This document shows, piece by piece, positions 62,101 through 64,000 of a DNA stretch of 64,000 bases; position 1 is the first letter of the stretch; each line of letters begins with the position of its first letter. The translations under genes and the position numbers were made by a program. Under the pieces are notes generated by a model that was not told where the DNA came from, made no database searches, and was given only the letters and a program-made list of their open reading frames with translations. Origin of the DNA: Paraescarpia echinospica (lineage: Eukaryota > Annelida > Polychaeta > Sabellida > Siboglinidae); assembly GCA_020002185.1 (NCBI GenBank), contig CM034541.1:32921852-32985851 (forward strand), written 5' to 3'.

Positions 62101-64000
62101 CATTACTCGTGAGATGTGAGAATGAATACATTTGGATATCTGCTACAGATATCTGAATATTTTGTGGTATATCTGATATTACATGTTCATCCTTATATGT
62201 ACAGTGGAGCCTCACTTAACAGCCACCTCGATAATACAGCCAACTCACAATTAAGATCACCCTAGAACAGTCCCAAATTAGTTCTACGTAGAGGATATTA
62301 GTCCTGCTAATACGGCCACCTCGCCAATACTGCCACCTCGCTAATACGGCCACCTCGCTATTCAGGTCATTTTTGTCCAGTCCCAAATGTGACCTTGATA
62401 GGGAGGTTCCCCTGTACATGTCTCTTATCATAATTGGGAGTAATCAGTTGGATTAAACCACCAGAGGTAAACGCAAATCTCTGTAATGAGTGTTTTCTGT
62501 CACGCCAGCTTGGGGCATATGTGTAGGATTATCGATTATTTTTTTACTAAAACTGTTTTTGGCTCCCGTAATTGCACAGGTGTAAAATGAGTGCAACATT
62601 GGGGTGGCATATTACCTAGAATGGACATGGAATTGCAAGCAGTGTTCAGTAGGTGGTCCGCTTCCACACAACGATGTTATTACTCACATGTATAGACAGA
62701 TTTTGAATAATGCAACCTTTTACCAAATGGAAAGATGCAATTATAAAATAAAGCATATATTTTGTGGAATTAATTTTGTTTTTCTGTCACAGCTAACAGC
62801 ATTGGTCAATCACAGCTGGTTGAAAAGACAAAACAAGGCCACCGATCAGTGATCACCATTACATGTCAGAACAACATACCGTAATCTACACACAATAGCT
62901 TCTTACTCAGTTAAAGCTTTCATTATACAATTATCTGTCCACACATGCAAGTAACATCATCATAATGAGCACCCATTCAATACTATTCGCCAGTCATTCC
63001 ACCCTTTCCTTCCGCTATGCCCTGCCCATTCTGTGTAATGTACTGCCCCTACATCATGCGGTAATCGTGTGTGTCATTGAATTAATTCCATGCAAATCCT
63101 GCTTAATTATTTAGCTCCTGTGAATTATATGGCCCTCACATCTGTTGAAACTTCCACAGGCTCAGACCAGAACCTTTACCTGTGAAATGACACACTTTGT
63201 CTTGGTCACTAATCTGTCAGCCCTATGAGGGCTTGGCCATAATTACTCAAACTAAAATGTGCACCAATTACCAGACAACATCAAGCAAAATTAGTGCACT
63301 TTAACTCAATGCTGGTGGCTGGCTAATTAGTCTGTATTGACAGTTTAACACACCTACCTAATGGGCCCTTAATGTGTAGCTTTGTAGTCTGAAAGACTGA
63401 ATAAGAACATCTTCAGGCAGGTGCAATTGCTGCATGATTTATTTTGCCCCAAAAGTGATTGTAATTATCCTTGTGTAGGCCAGGCGAAAATACTATTGAC
63501 TCACCCCAGATGGGTAAATACTTACTTTGGGTGATGCAATATTATAATATTTACAGTTTCCGAGTGTTCTCATTTTATAAAGAATGTTTGACCTGAAAAC
63601 GGCTTCAATAAAATAAAACTATTTTACATGTAAAAACCACATAAAGATAGCTTGGATTTATTTTGATTGAATATTTATAGACTTGTATATCTTGATGGAA
63701 TACTCACCTGTTATGTTAAAACAAAACTACAATATTTAGATAAACAATGTCCCATTGTGACCTTTCATGTGACCATTTCCTGCAGACTTTCTATATGCCT
63801 CAATTTTTGACAGAAAGTTTTGAGCTATGTCCGATTTTTTGCCCAGTTTCCTACGATGACCGTGACTGAGATACTTACCCTGCGACGTGACAAGTTGTTG
63901 GATCTTGGACGTGGCATACCGCACTTGTTGTATGCCGTCTGAAGCGAACCGGGTACTGGTCTGGGACTGCGAGTTCAGCCGCTCCAGGCTTTGGAACGTG
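7943..64000 (-). CDS. AGTPBP1: AGTPBP1 / cytosolic carboxypeptidase 1 (CCP1, Nna1), 22 exons in window, both ends incomplete
   Basis: Metallocarboxypeptidase of family M14 (CCP subfamily). Known members shorten polyglutamate side chains on tubulin and remove C-terminal Glu from other proteins in the cytosol. Seen here: 22 exons on the minus strand with GT-AG borders and mutually consistent phases, giving about 1,186 residues in the same domain order as vertebrate CCP1: ARM-like helices (exons 1-8), acidic/Ser-rich linker (9-11), CCP beta-sandwich domain (12-16), M14 catalytic domain (16-22). Zinc and catalytic residues are kept: HPGE in exon 17, EDLNR in 19, DYHGHS in 20, YTMES in 21. An intact frame across 22 exons implies a functional gene. 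The N-terminal ~20 residues and promoter lie past 64,000; the acidic C-terminal tail was not found. Introns carry most of the repeats in the window. Identity rests on recalled family motifs, not a database search. Confidence 0.95.
8213..8779 (+). mobile_element. Possible solo LTR
   Basis: Starts TGTTACGGTCC and ends near GAATTAGTACA. It has an AATAAA at about 8,731 followed by CGCAGTACGAAACAGAGCAG, reminiscent of the R-U5 end of Ty3-type LTRs. No target-site duplication is visible and no internal retrovirus-like genes are present. Weak call. Confidence 0.3.
9001..11754 (-). repeat. 28-bp minisatellite seeded by the exon 21 donor (~98 copies)
   Basis: The unit on the minus strand is CTGTGACCAGGGCATCTAC then AAGGTATGT: the last 22 bases of AGTPBP1 exon 21 plus its 5' splice site. 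The array starts at the exon border without a gap and fills most of the intron. Units next to the exon keep the exon form (GTGACCAG); distant ones mostly read GTGGCCAG. A six-unit (168-bp) higher-order repeat is visible at 11,071-11,400. The unit lacks stops in all three minus frames, which creates long spurious ORFs. Confidence 0.95.
11755..11931 (-). CDS. AGTPBP1: AGTPBP1 exon 21 (catalytic Glu)
   Basis: A 177-nt exon (acceptor CTTGTTGCAG, donor TACAAG|GTATGT). [39 protein letters not shown] and [18 protein letters not shown] match vertebrate CCP1; Glu of YTMES is the catalytic base. Its last 22 bases plus the donor are the seed of the 28-bp array below. Confidence 0.97.
12143..12206. repeat. 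GT/CG-rich microsatellite in intron 20
   Basis: Imperfect GTGTGYG repeat (GCGTGTGCGTGTGTGCATG...) inside the 454-bp intron between exons 20 and 21. Confidence 0.7.
12386..12532 (-). CDS. AGTPBP1: AGTPBP1 exon 20 (third zinc ligand)
   Basis: A 147-nt exon (acceptor TGTGTTGTAG, donor AAG|GTAATG). [20 protein letters not shown] matches [20 protein letters not shown]; the His of DYHGHS is the third zinc ligand. The rest is a variable loop ending DDGCYK. Its first 18 bases and acceptor are the seed of the 36-bp array that follows it at higher coordinates. Confidence 0.97.
12533..15770 (-). repeat. 36/33-bp minisatellite seeded by the exon 20 acceptor (~90 copies)
   Basis: Minus-strand unit: TTGTCTGTGTTGTAG then GTGTACTGCGACTACCAC then AT(G). 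This is the acceptor of AGTPBP1 exon 20 plus its first 18 bases (VYCDYH). Units are 36 or 33 bp. Three acceptor variants occur on the plus strand: CTACAAC and CTAGAAC keep the AG, while CAAGAAC destroys it. Exon-side units are mostly the CTACAAC form. Because units are multiples of three, long repetitive ORFs appear on both strands (up to about 1,090 codons); these are not genes. Confidence 0.95.
15771..16101. other. Intron sequence, nothing recognised
   Basis: AT-rich remainder of the AGTPBP1 intron between the 36-bp array and exon 19. No repeat or coding segment seen. Confidence 0.5.
16102..16231 (-). CDS. AGTPBP1: AGTPBP1 exon 19 (substrate-binding EDLNR)
   Basis: A 130-nt exon (acceptor CTCCCCGCAG, donor CTG|GTAAGATG). 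[20 protein letters not shown] and [14 protein letters not shown] match NHRCSLSGEDLNRQW...HPTIYHAKGLLQYL. Asn-Arg of EDLNR bind the C-terminal carboxylate in M14 enzymes. Two Cys in RCWLRPCP are atypical. Confidence 0.95.
16232..17041. other. Intron between exons 19 and 18, nothing recognised
   Basis: About 810 bp of AT-rich sequence. No coding frame or repeat family seen. The intron of 377 bp between exons 18 and 17 (17,151-17,527) is likewise plain. Confidence 0.5.
17042..17150 (-). CDS. AGTPBP1: AGTPBP1 exon 18
   Basis: A 109-nt exon (acceptor TTCTTCCTAG, donor GGAAA|GTAAGT). [20 protein letters not shown] then NG matches [22 protein letters not shown], a core M14 motif. Confidence 0.96.
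17528..17599 (-). CDS. AGTPBP1: AGTPBP1 exon 17 (zinc-binding HxxE)
   Basis: A 72-nt exon (acceptor ATTTACAG, unusual donor AAAG|GTTCGT). [20 protein letters not shown] then WVMK contains HPGE, the first two zinc ligands (His and Glu) of family M14. In frame with both neighbours. Confidence 0.95.
17600..18214. other. Intron sequence with a tRNA-like stretch near its end
   Basis: Mostly plain. At about 18,141-18,212, minus strand, a tRNA-like segment reads TAGCGCGGTGGTAGAATACC then GGACTGTCAGTC (an Asp-like anticodon arm), with a poor B box. Probably the head of another SINE copy. Confidence 0.4.
18215..18765 (-). mobile_element. tRNA-headed SINE (minus), copy A
   Basis: Head at 18,765-18,680 reads on the minus strand AGTGGTGCAGTCGCTAGAGC (A-box-like) and GGGTTCGAATCC (B box). 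The body shares GCTTCCCAGAGAAG, GTCTGCCAGG and TAAAGTGTAAAG with copies at 24,040 and 34,385, ending in a TTATAAGAAC-type tail near 18,230. Confidence 0.6.
18766..18925 (+). mobile_element. SINE 3' part (plus), inverted next to copy A
   Basis: GCATTAATTGCAGTGTGGCT, GCTTCCCAGAGAAGTAGAG and GGGAGTAAAGTGTAAAGCGC are the same body and tail as copy A but in the opposite orientation. The two form an inverted pair about 20 bp upstream of the exon 16 donor. Confidence 0.65.
18939..19092 (-). CDS. AGTPBP1: AGTPBP1 exon 16
   Basis: A 154-nt exon (acceptor GTTGCCAG, donor CTCA|GTAAGT). [20 protein letters not shown] and [10 protein letters not shown] match PQQIYFRKDVLCETLSGNS...PLVTITAMPE. First strand and helix of the carboxypeptidase domain. 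Confidence 0.95.
19093..20806. other. Intron between exons 16 and 15, nothing recognised
   Basis: 1.7 kb, very AT-rich at 19,200-19,560 with a short (TA)n at 19,330. No coding segment or known repeat seen. Confidence 0.5.
20807..21039 (-). CDS. AGTPBP1: AGTPBP1 exon 15
   Basis: A 233-nt exon (acceptor GGTCGCAG, donor CAG|GTATGT). [31 protein letters not shown] and [20 protein letters not shown] match vertebrate CCP1 almost residue for residue. This is the end of the CCP N-domain. Confidence 0.97.
21040..21881. other. Intron between exons 15 and 14, nothing recognised
   Basis: About 840 bp. Short frames here have no recognisable motif. Confidence 0.5.
21882..22038 (-). CDS. AGTPBP1: AGTPBP1 exon 14
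   Basis: A 157-nt exon (acceptor CTCTGACAG, donor TTTG|GTGAGT). [27 protein letters not shown] and [16 protein letters not shown] match the beta-sandwich domain of CCP1 ([22 protein letters not shown]). Its first ~33 bases and acceptor recur in four downstream-coordinate copies (22,141-23,790). Confidence 0.96.
22005..23790 (-). repeat. ~168-bp tandem repeat seeded by the exon 14 acceptor (5 copies incl. the exon)
   Basis: The true acceptor and first ~33 bases of exon 14 (minus GACAG|GTTAGAGAACTGGAG) recur at about 22,170-22,195, 22,325-22,360, 23,475-23,505 and 23,645-23,675, each followed by the same intron block (CTAAGCT...GTACRCTGA...GTTTGACA...TTTGTGGCAATTT). All copies keep the acceptor AG. 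A LINE fragment interrupts the second and third extra copies. Confidence 0.9.
22455..23440 (-). mobile_element. 5'-truncated LINE (reverse-transcriptase 3' half)
   Basis: Open from about 23,420 to 22,525: [35 protein letters not shown] (catalytic FADD), [25 protein letters not shown] and a C-terminal domain ([34 protein letters not shown]). This is a family different from the 0.2-4.6 kb LINE. It lacks endonuclease and the RT N-terminus, as is usual for 5'-truncated insertions, and sits inside the exon-14-derived repeat. Confidence 0.9.
24035..24315 (-). mobile_element. tRNA-headed SINE (minus), copy B
   Basis: Head at 24,310-24,230 on the minus strand: GGTGGCATAGAGGATAGAGC (A-box-like) and CAGTTCGACTCCTCTTGC (B box). 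Body: CACTCGACGTTGCTCCAGTT, tail with AAAGCGCTGGG. The head lies only about 20 bp downstream of AGTPBP1 exon 13. Confidence 0.65.
24339..24420 (-). CDS. AGTPBP1: AGTPBP1 exon 13
   Basis: An 82-nt exon (acceptor ATTTGTAG, weak donor CAG|GTTTGT). [20 protein letters not shown] then NLRKAVQ matches [17 protein letters not shown], a hallmark of CCP enzymes. Ends on a codon boundary. Confidence 0.93.
24421..25808. other. Intron sequence, nothing recognised
   Basis: Part of the 5.9-kb intron between exons 13 and 12. AT-rich, with no repeat family or coding segment seen before the nested plus-strand gene. Confidence 0.5.
25809..27325 (+). pseudogene. Transposon-type uncharacterised gene remnant (two exons)
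   Basis: Exon A 25,809-25,973 (acceptor TTGTATTTCAG, donor GGA|GTAAGT) encodes [20 protein letters not shown] then CATCNGD. Exon B 26,967-27,325 (acceptor CACTTTAG) encodes [16 protein letters not shown] and [11 protein letters not shown] recognise the W..(S/V)NHLWW...TC.G and G(M)..R..L..L..N patterns from a large invertebrate/fish family of uncharacterised, transposon-like proteins; the function is unknown. The phases of A and B do not match and the segment expected between them is missing, so this is a remnant. Nested in an AGTPBP1 intron, opposite strand; its stop overlaps the stop of the next gene. Confidence 0.6.
27322..29650 (-). pseudogene. P2X7-ballast-domain protein gene, probably decayed (three exons)
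   Basis: Exon 1 about 29,360-29,640 (donor GAAG|GTAATT) holds a YRFEP segment in one frame and [13 protein letters not shown] in another. Exon 2 28,513-28,612 encodes [20 protein letters not shown]. Exon 3 27,322-27,490 encodes [36 protein letters not shown] and a stop. WC.CG.C, C.T...F...CL, AYRQF..W..G.LGR and (V/I)LP.C are marks of the zinc-binding cytosolic ballast domain of P2X7, also present in many invertebrate non-channel proteins. No P2X channel part is present. The N-terminal frameshift, lack of a start codon and loss of the C.CC Cys cluster suggest decay. Confidence 0.65.
29651..30350. other. Intron sequence, nothing recognised
   Basis: AT-rich sequence with ATAATAATAATAAC at about 30,035-30,050 and TATAAAATAAATAAACA repeats at 30,160-30,200. 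No coding segment seen. Confidence 0.5.
30351..30497 (-). CDS. AGTPBP1: AGTPBP1 exon 12
   Basis: A 147-nt exon (acceptor CATTTCAG, donor CAGCG|GTAAGT). [20 protein letters not shown] followed by DLD matches the vertebrate [23 protein letters not shown], the entry to the CCP N-domain. The rest ([14 protein letters not shown]) is a variable loop. Confidence 0.95.
30772..32873 (+). mobile_element. Composite repeat element, copy 2
   Basis: Starts AAATGGGCCAAGTGGCCCTG as in copy 3 and ends GCCAAAGGACTAAAA. The block just before the right end that contains GGACGGCGGACG is missing (internal deletion joining CCAGTTTTT to CAGCCAAAGG). The RT fragment at 31,690-31,942 has an in-frame stop (AACATGTAA) shared with copy 3. 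A YADD motif ([11 protein letters not shown]) lies at about 32,025-32,055. Confidence 0.8.
33300..33560 (+). mobile_element. LINE 3'-end fragment and duplicated flank
   Basis: GKPKLRWND then, after frameshifts, [19 protein letters not shown] is the same LINE C-terminus as at 7,590-7,900. It is followed by GTGATGTGGACCCCCC and two copies of CCTCCACAAGAGGGCAAGGG that flank a telomere-like palindrome (33,508-33,538). Confidence 0.6.
33597..34354 (-). CDS. AGTPBP1: AGTPBP1 exon 11 (large linker exon)
   Basis: A 758-nt exon (acceptor TTTTTTAG, donor CG|GTGGGT). It begins with an acidic run ([11 protein letters not shown]), continues as a Ser/Pro-rich, probably disordered stretch of about 200 residues, and ends with [15 protein letters not shown] and KKFGTQR, matching VAYPDYFGHIPPPFKEP...YGVQR. 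GC content is clearly higher than in the flanking introns. The middle is unlike vertebrate CCP1, as expected for the linker. Confidence 0.93.
34385..34645 (-). mobile_element. SINE (minus), copy C, head truncated
   Basis: Tail TTCTTATATTGCGCAGTATCC at 34,387, body with TCAAAGCGCTTTACACTTTA, ACTTCTCTGGGAAGCAT and TGTGAACGAACTTGCCCAAG. Closely matches copies A and B. The tRNA-like head is missing or diverged. It lies about 30 bp upstream of the AGTPBP1 exon 11 acceptor. Confidence 0.7.
34646..35432. other. Intron between exons 11 and 10, nothing recognised
   Basis: No coding motif or repeat family recognised. The next intron (35,544-36,245) is likewise plain until the 30-bp array begins. Confidence 0.5.
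35433..35543 (-). CDS. AGTPBP1: AGTPBP1 exon 10
   Basis: A 111-nt exon, codon boundary to codon boundary (acceptor TGTTTATAG, donor GTAATTGTCG). [20 protein letters not shown] matches [20 protein letters not shown] of vertebrate CCP1. Confidence 0.92.
36246..37051 (-). repeat. 30-bp minisatellite seeded by the exon 9 donor (~27 copies)
   Basis: Minus-strand unit: CTGCAGAAAGTCATGTGTGC then TGTATGTATA. CTGCAGAAA is the end of exon 9 (ELQK) and GCT|GTATGT a good donor. Copies nearest the exon are the cleanest and copies below about 36,550 more varied. The 30-bp length keeps the exon frame, and the frame stays open from the exon through several units (down to about 36,800). Confidence 0.9.
37040..37128 (-). 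CDS. AGTPBP1: AGTPBP1 exon 9 (acidic linker; 3' end uncertain)
   Basis: Begins after GCGCACAG with [20 protein letters not shown], an acidic stretch like the D/E-rich linker of CCP1. Two donors keep the frame: GCT|GTACGT (exon ends at 37,040) and AAA|GTCATG (ends at 37,052). The first has the better +3 to +6 bases. The exon end and donor are the seed of the 30-bp array at 36,250-37,050. Confidence 0.75.
37129..37655. other. Intron sequence, nothing recognised
   Basis: About 530 bp between exon 9 and the 36-bp array. Nothing recognised. Confidence 0.5.
37656..39058. repeat. 36-bp minisatellite (~39 copies) with higher-order repeats
   Basis: Plus-strand unit TACACACTACGTTGCATATA then TTTTAATGGGCAAAAG. 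A two-unit variant block (ACATTATGTTGCATTTATTT...GGGGAAAAGTACACTATG... with GATGGGC) recurs near 38,130, 38,345 and 38,525, indicating block duplication. It lies in the intron between exons 8 and 9 and contains no exon sequence I can identify. ORFs of up to 238 codons inside it are repeat artefacts. Confidence 0.95.
39059..42373. other. Intron between exons 9 and 8, nothing recognised
   Basis: 3.3 kb of AT-rich sequence downstream in coordinate of the 36-bp array. Small frames have no known motifs, and the exon 8/9 phases join directly, so no AGTPBP1 exon is missing here. Confidence 0.5.
42374..42601 (-). CDS. AGTPBP1: AGTPBP1 exon 8
   Basis: A 228-nt exon (acceptor CTGTCACAG, donor CAAG|GTGAGT). 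[20 protein letters not shown] and [20 protein letters not shown] match GRKAFIDANGMKILYNTSQ...[20 protein letters not shown]. This closes the ARM-like region; it then turns acidic (VIDDGEGQ). Ends in phase 1. Confidence 0.95.
42620..42910 (-). mobile_element. SINE or related short repeat (minus), different family
   Basis: On the minus strand the 3' end reads GGGATATAGGCGCTATAGAA then GTTTATTATTATTA, a common SINE-type tail with a short A/T repeat. Upstream, GGAATCAACTCCCTA with TGCACCCACAATCTGG looks like its body. It starts about 20 bp upstream of the exon 8 acceptor. Confidence 0.5.
43381..43540 (+). repeat. 48-bp tandem repeat (3.3 copies)
   Basis: CTGACTATGGAGGTAAGGCC then AGGATGTCAGCAGTCATCACC, repeated at 43,381, 43,429 and 43,477 with a partial fourth copy. 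Each unit contains GGAG|GTAAGG, a donor-like motif, but on the strand opposite to AGTPBP1. It ends about 60 bp before composite element copy 3. Confidence 0.9.
43604..45882 (+). mobile_element. Composite repeat element, copy 3 (longest)
   Basis: 2.28 kb from AAATGGGCCAAGTGGCCCTG to CGGCCAAAGGACTAAAAAA. The right terminus can fold (TAGTCCCTTGGACC...GGCCAAAGGACTA). RT fragment at 44,529-44,778 with the same AACATGTAA stop as copy 2, then a YADD motif near 44,860-44,880. Copies 2 and 3 share many variants that copy 1 lacks. Confidence 0.82.
45883..46576. other. Intron sequence, nothing recognised
   Basis: About 690 bp between the composite element and exon 7. Nothing recognised. Confidence 0.5.
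46577..46723 (-). CDS. AGTPBP1: AGTPBP1 exon 7
   Basis: A 147-nt exon (acceptor GTGTTGTAG, donor CTCA|GTAAGG). [40 protein letters not shown] and VLKHLTNL match the vertebrate KTNARRAVDRG...DWHRHDNRHRN...LKSVTNI. The acceptor and the first ~10 exon bases are the seed of the adjacent 40-bp array. Confidence 0.95.
46724..49436 (-). repeat. 40-bp (some 37-bp) minisatellite seeded by the exon 7 acceptor (~68 copies)
   Basis: The exon-side subarray (46,724-47,950) has the minus unit GGTGTGTTGTAG then TGAGTAACTACAATATGACTGTGTTATT; GGTGTGTTGTAG is the exon 7 acceptor and (A/T)GAG(C/T)AACT its first exon bases. It mixes 40- and 37-bp units and shows a five-unit, 194-bp higher-order repeat. After a diverged zone (47,950-48,170) a second, very regular 40-bp subarray (GTGTTGTGGAGAGTAACTAC) runs to 49,436. 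Confidence 0.92.
49437..49981. other. Intron sequence, nothing recognised
   Basis: About 545 bp between the 40-bp array and exon 6. The next stretch, 50,114-50,810, is also plain. Confidence 0.5.
49982..50113 (-). CDS. AGTPBP1: AGTPBP1 exon 6
   Basis: A 132-nt exon (acceptor TTTGATAG, donor TCAA|GTAAGT). [20 protein letters not shown] and [11 protein letters not shown] match [20 protein letters not shown]...ALDTLAALLKS. Ends in phase 1. Confidence 0.95.
50811..53250. repeat. 30-bp GC-rich, strand-asymmetric minisatellite (~80 copies)
   Basis: Plus-strand unit CTCCCTGTCTACAGCCCCCT then CCCTCCACTG: almost all pyrimidine except for TCTACAG and the ACTG. The minus (transcribed) strand is G-rich with GGAGGGAGGGGG. 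Copies vary by small changes and indels. Long ORFs (up to 516 codons plus, about 206 minus) are artefacts of the 3n period. No exon of AGTPBP1 is contained in it. Confidence 0.95.
53276..53505 (+). mobile_element. SINE (plus), copy D
   Basis: Contains TTCACTCAGCTGTACACATG, GAGTACCTGGCTATAGACTG and AGAGGTGAAGTGTAAAATGC, ending GGACTGGATATCACAATATA: the same body and tail as copies A-C in plus orientation, more diverged. Confidence 0.6.
53575..53700 (+). mobile_element. tRNA-like SINE head (plus), copy E fragment
   Basis: TAGTAGCAAAGTGGTAGAAC (A-box-like) and CACGGTTCAAATCCTGGGCA (B box), followed by TTCACACCACATTGCCTCAG, resembling the start of the SINE body in copy D. Not a functional tRNA: there is no acceptor pairing. 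Confidence 0.5.
54033..54164 (-). CDS. AGTPBP1: AGTPBP1 exon 5
   Basis: A 132-nt exon (acceptor CCTTTGCAG, donor AACG|GTGAGT). [20 protein letters not shown] and [11 protein letters not shown] match the vertebrate DKKFGVKAR...LPCLQLLRVYSAN. Ends in phase 1. Confidence 0.95.
54240..54605. repeat. 22-bp minisatellite (~16 copies)
   Basis: Unit GGAGTGGCGATGATGTATAG then CA, with variants (CAATGATG, CATTGATG). It begins about 75 bp upstream of the exon 5 acceptor; no exon sequence is included. Confidence 0.9.
54930..54995. repeat. (CCCA)n microsatellite
   Basis: CACCCACCCACCCACCCACC and related ACCC repeats interspersed with TCCATCCATTCAT, 100 bp downstream of exon 4. Confidence 0.85.
55100..55246 (-). 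CDS. AGTPBP1: AGTPBP1 exon 4
   Basis: A 147-nt exon (acceptor TGTTACAG, donor AAAG|GTACAG). Residues include [18 protein letters not shown] and [16 protein letters not shown]; the last part matches MVQIHSILAKIGPK of vertebrate CCP1. Ends in phase 1. A 22-bp tandem array begins about 10 bp upstream of the acceptor. Confidence 0.92.
55256..55830. repeat. Degenerate 22-bp minisatellite next to the exon 4 acceptor (~21-25 copies)
   Basis: Unit AGTGTACATCAACATGTACAAC with many changes. The first copy lies within about 10 bp of the exon 4 acceptor (TGTAACACAG|CCGTGTACAAT on the plus strand). It decays towards 55,700-55,830. Confidence 0.8.
55890..56727. repeat. 49-bp minisatellite (~17 copies)
   Basis: Unit ACAACGCATACAACCATGCA then TACAGCAGAACACAACTGTAATATGTTGT. 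Very homogeneous; the main variant is GCATACAACG versus CAATGCATAC. All three minus frames are open because 49 is not a multiple of three and the unit lacks stops there, giving ORFs up to 375 codons that are artefacts. Confidence 0.95.
56728..57640. other. Intron sequence, nothing recognised
   Basis: About 910 bp between the 49-bp array and exon 3. No repeat family or coding motif recognised. The intron between exons 3 and 2 (57,708-58,343) is also plain. Confidence 0.5.
57641..57707 (-). CDS. AGTPBP1: AGTPBP1 exon 3
   Basis: A 67-nt exon with a T-rich acceptor (nine T then ACAG) and donor GTAAGACAAG. It encodes [17 protein letters not shown], matching the ARM-type helix LQTTLNILSILVELVS of vertebrate CCP1. 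Ends in phase 1. Confidence 0.85.
58344..58411 (-). CDS. AGTPBP1: AGTPBP1 exon 2
   Basis: A 68-nt exon between TTTGCAG and GTAAGTGAATC. In phase with exon 1 it gives [10 protein letters not shown] then IEQLLMTLQ, matching the vertebrate stretch EKTRREMTAKG...MEILLSTLE. It ends on a codon boundary. Too short to show as an ORF; recognised from the splice sites and the family pattern. Confidence 0.85.
58412..62199. other. First part of a 5.5-kb intron, nothing recognised
   Basis: AT-rich. Small frames have no known motif. A short CA/GC microsatellite-like tract lies at about 61,730-61,770. Confidence 0.5.
62200..62416. mobile_element. pogo/Tigger-like MITE
   Basis: Bounded by TA on each side. 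The left end CAGTGGAGCCTC and the right end (inverse complement CAGGGGAACCTCCC) form imperfect terminal inverted repeats of about 14 bp. The inside holds three copies of TAATACGGCCACCTCGC-like sequence. A 213-bp element with a TA target duplication fits a non-autonomous Tc1/mariner-pogo element. Confidence 0.75.
62417..63878. other. Intron sequence, nothing recognised
   Basis: Remainder of the intron between exons 2 and 1. Nothing recognised. Confidence 0.5.
63879..64000 (-). CDS. AGTPBP1: AGTPBP1 exon 1 (partial, runs off the window edge)
   Basis: Encodes about 40 residues containing SLERLNSQ and [10 protein letters not shown], matching the N-terminal helical segment of CCP1 (LLAQLEKIN...ARYVTSKIL in vertebrates). 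The donor is CAGG|GTAAGTATC and leaves one base of a codon (phase 1). The start codon is outside the window. Confidence 0.85.

Overview
Animal (metazoan) nuclear DNA. Spliceosomal introns with GT-AG borders, LINEs, tRNA-headed SINEs, a MITE and large minisatellites are all present; there are no operons or bacterial signals. The mix of repeat families and the presence of P2X7-ballast-type reading frames suggest a marine invertebrate, possibly a lophotrochozoan, but no species can be named from the sequence.

Almost the whole window (about 7,943 to 64,000, minus strand) is one gene: the orthologue of vertebrate AGTPBP1 (cytosolic carboxypeptidase 1, CCP1/Nna1), a tubulin polyglutamate deglutamylase. 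I could place 22 coding exons whose splice phases join without a break into about 1,186 residues (human CCP1 is about 1,226). They run from an N-terminal helical ARM-like region (63.9-42.4 kb), through an acidic, Ser-rich linker (37.1-33.6 kb) and the CCP-specific beta-sandwich domain (30.5-18.9 kb), to the M14 zinc carboxypeptidase domain (19.1-7.9 kb). The zinc ligands, the substrate-binding Asn-Arg and the catalytic Glu are all kept. The first residues and promoter lie beyond 64,000. The last C-terminal exon was not found and probably lies below 7,943 or outside the window.

The introns hold about 15 kb of minisatellite. The main observation is that at least five arrays grew out of exon-intron junctions of this gene: the repeat unit carries the end of an exon plus its splice signal. 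They are a 28-bp donor array (9.0-11.75 kb, about 98 copies), a 36/33-bp acceptor array (12.5-15.77 kb, about 90 copies), a ~168-bp acceptor repeat (22.0-23.8 kb, split by a LINE), a 30-bp donor array (36.25-37.05 kb) and a 40-bp acceptor array (46.7-49.4 kb). A sixth 22-bp array starts about 10 bp from the acceptor of exon 4. Other arrays (30 bp at 50.8-53.2 kb, 36 bp at 37.65-39.06 kb, 49 bp at 55.9-56.7 kb) show no such origin.

Nested and mobile sequence: a damaged LINE with ORF1 and ORF2 (0.18-4.6 kb, minus); a 5'-truncated LINE at 22.45-23.44 kb; two LINE 3' ends; three related ~2-kb elements carrying a dead reverse-transcriptase fragment (5.4, 30.8 and 43.6 kb); several tRNA-headed SINEs; and a pogo-like MITE at 62.2 kb. 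The large intron between AGTPBP1 exons 12 and 13 also holds two convergent decayed genes whose stop codons overlap: a plus-strand transposon-type gene and a minus-strand P2X7-ballast-domain gene.
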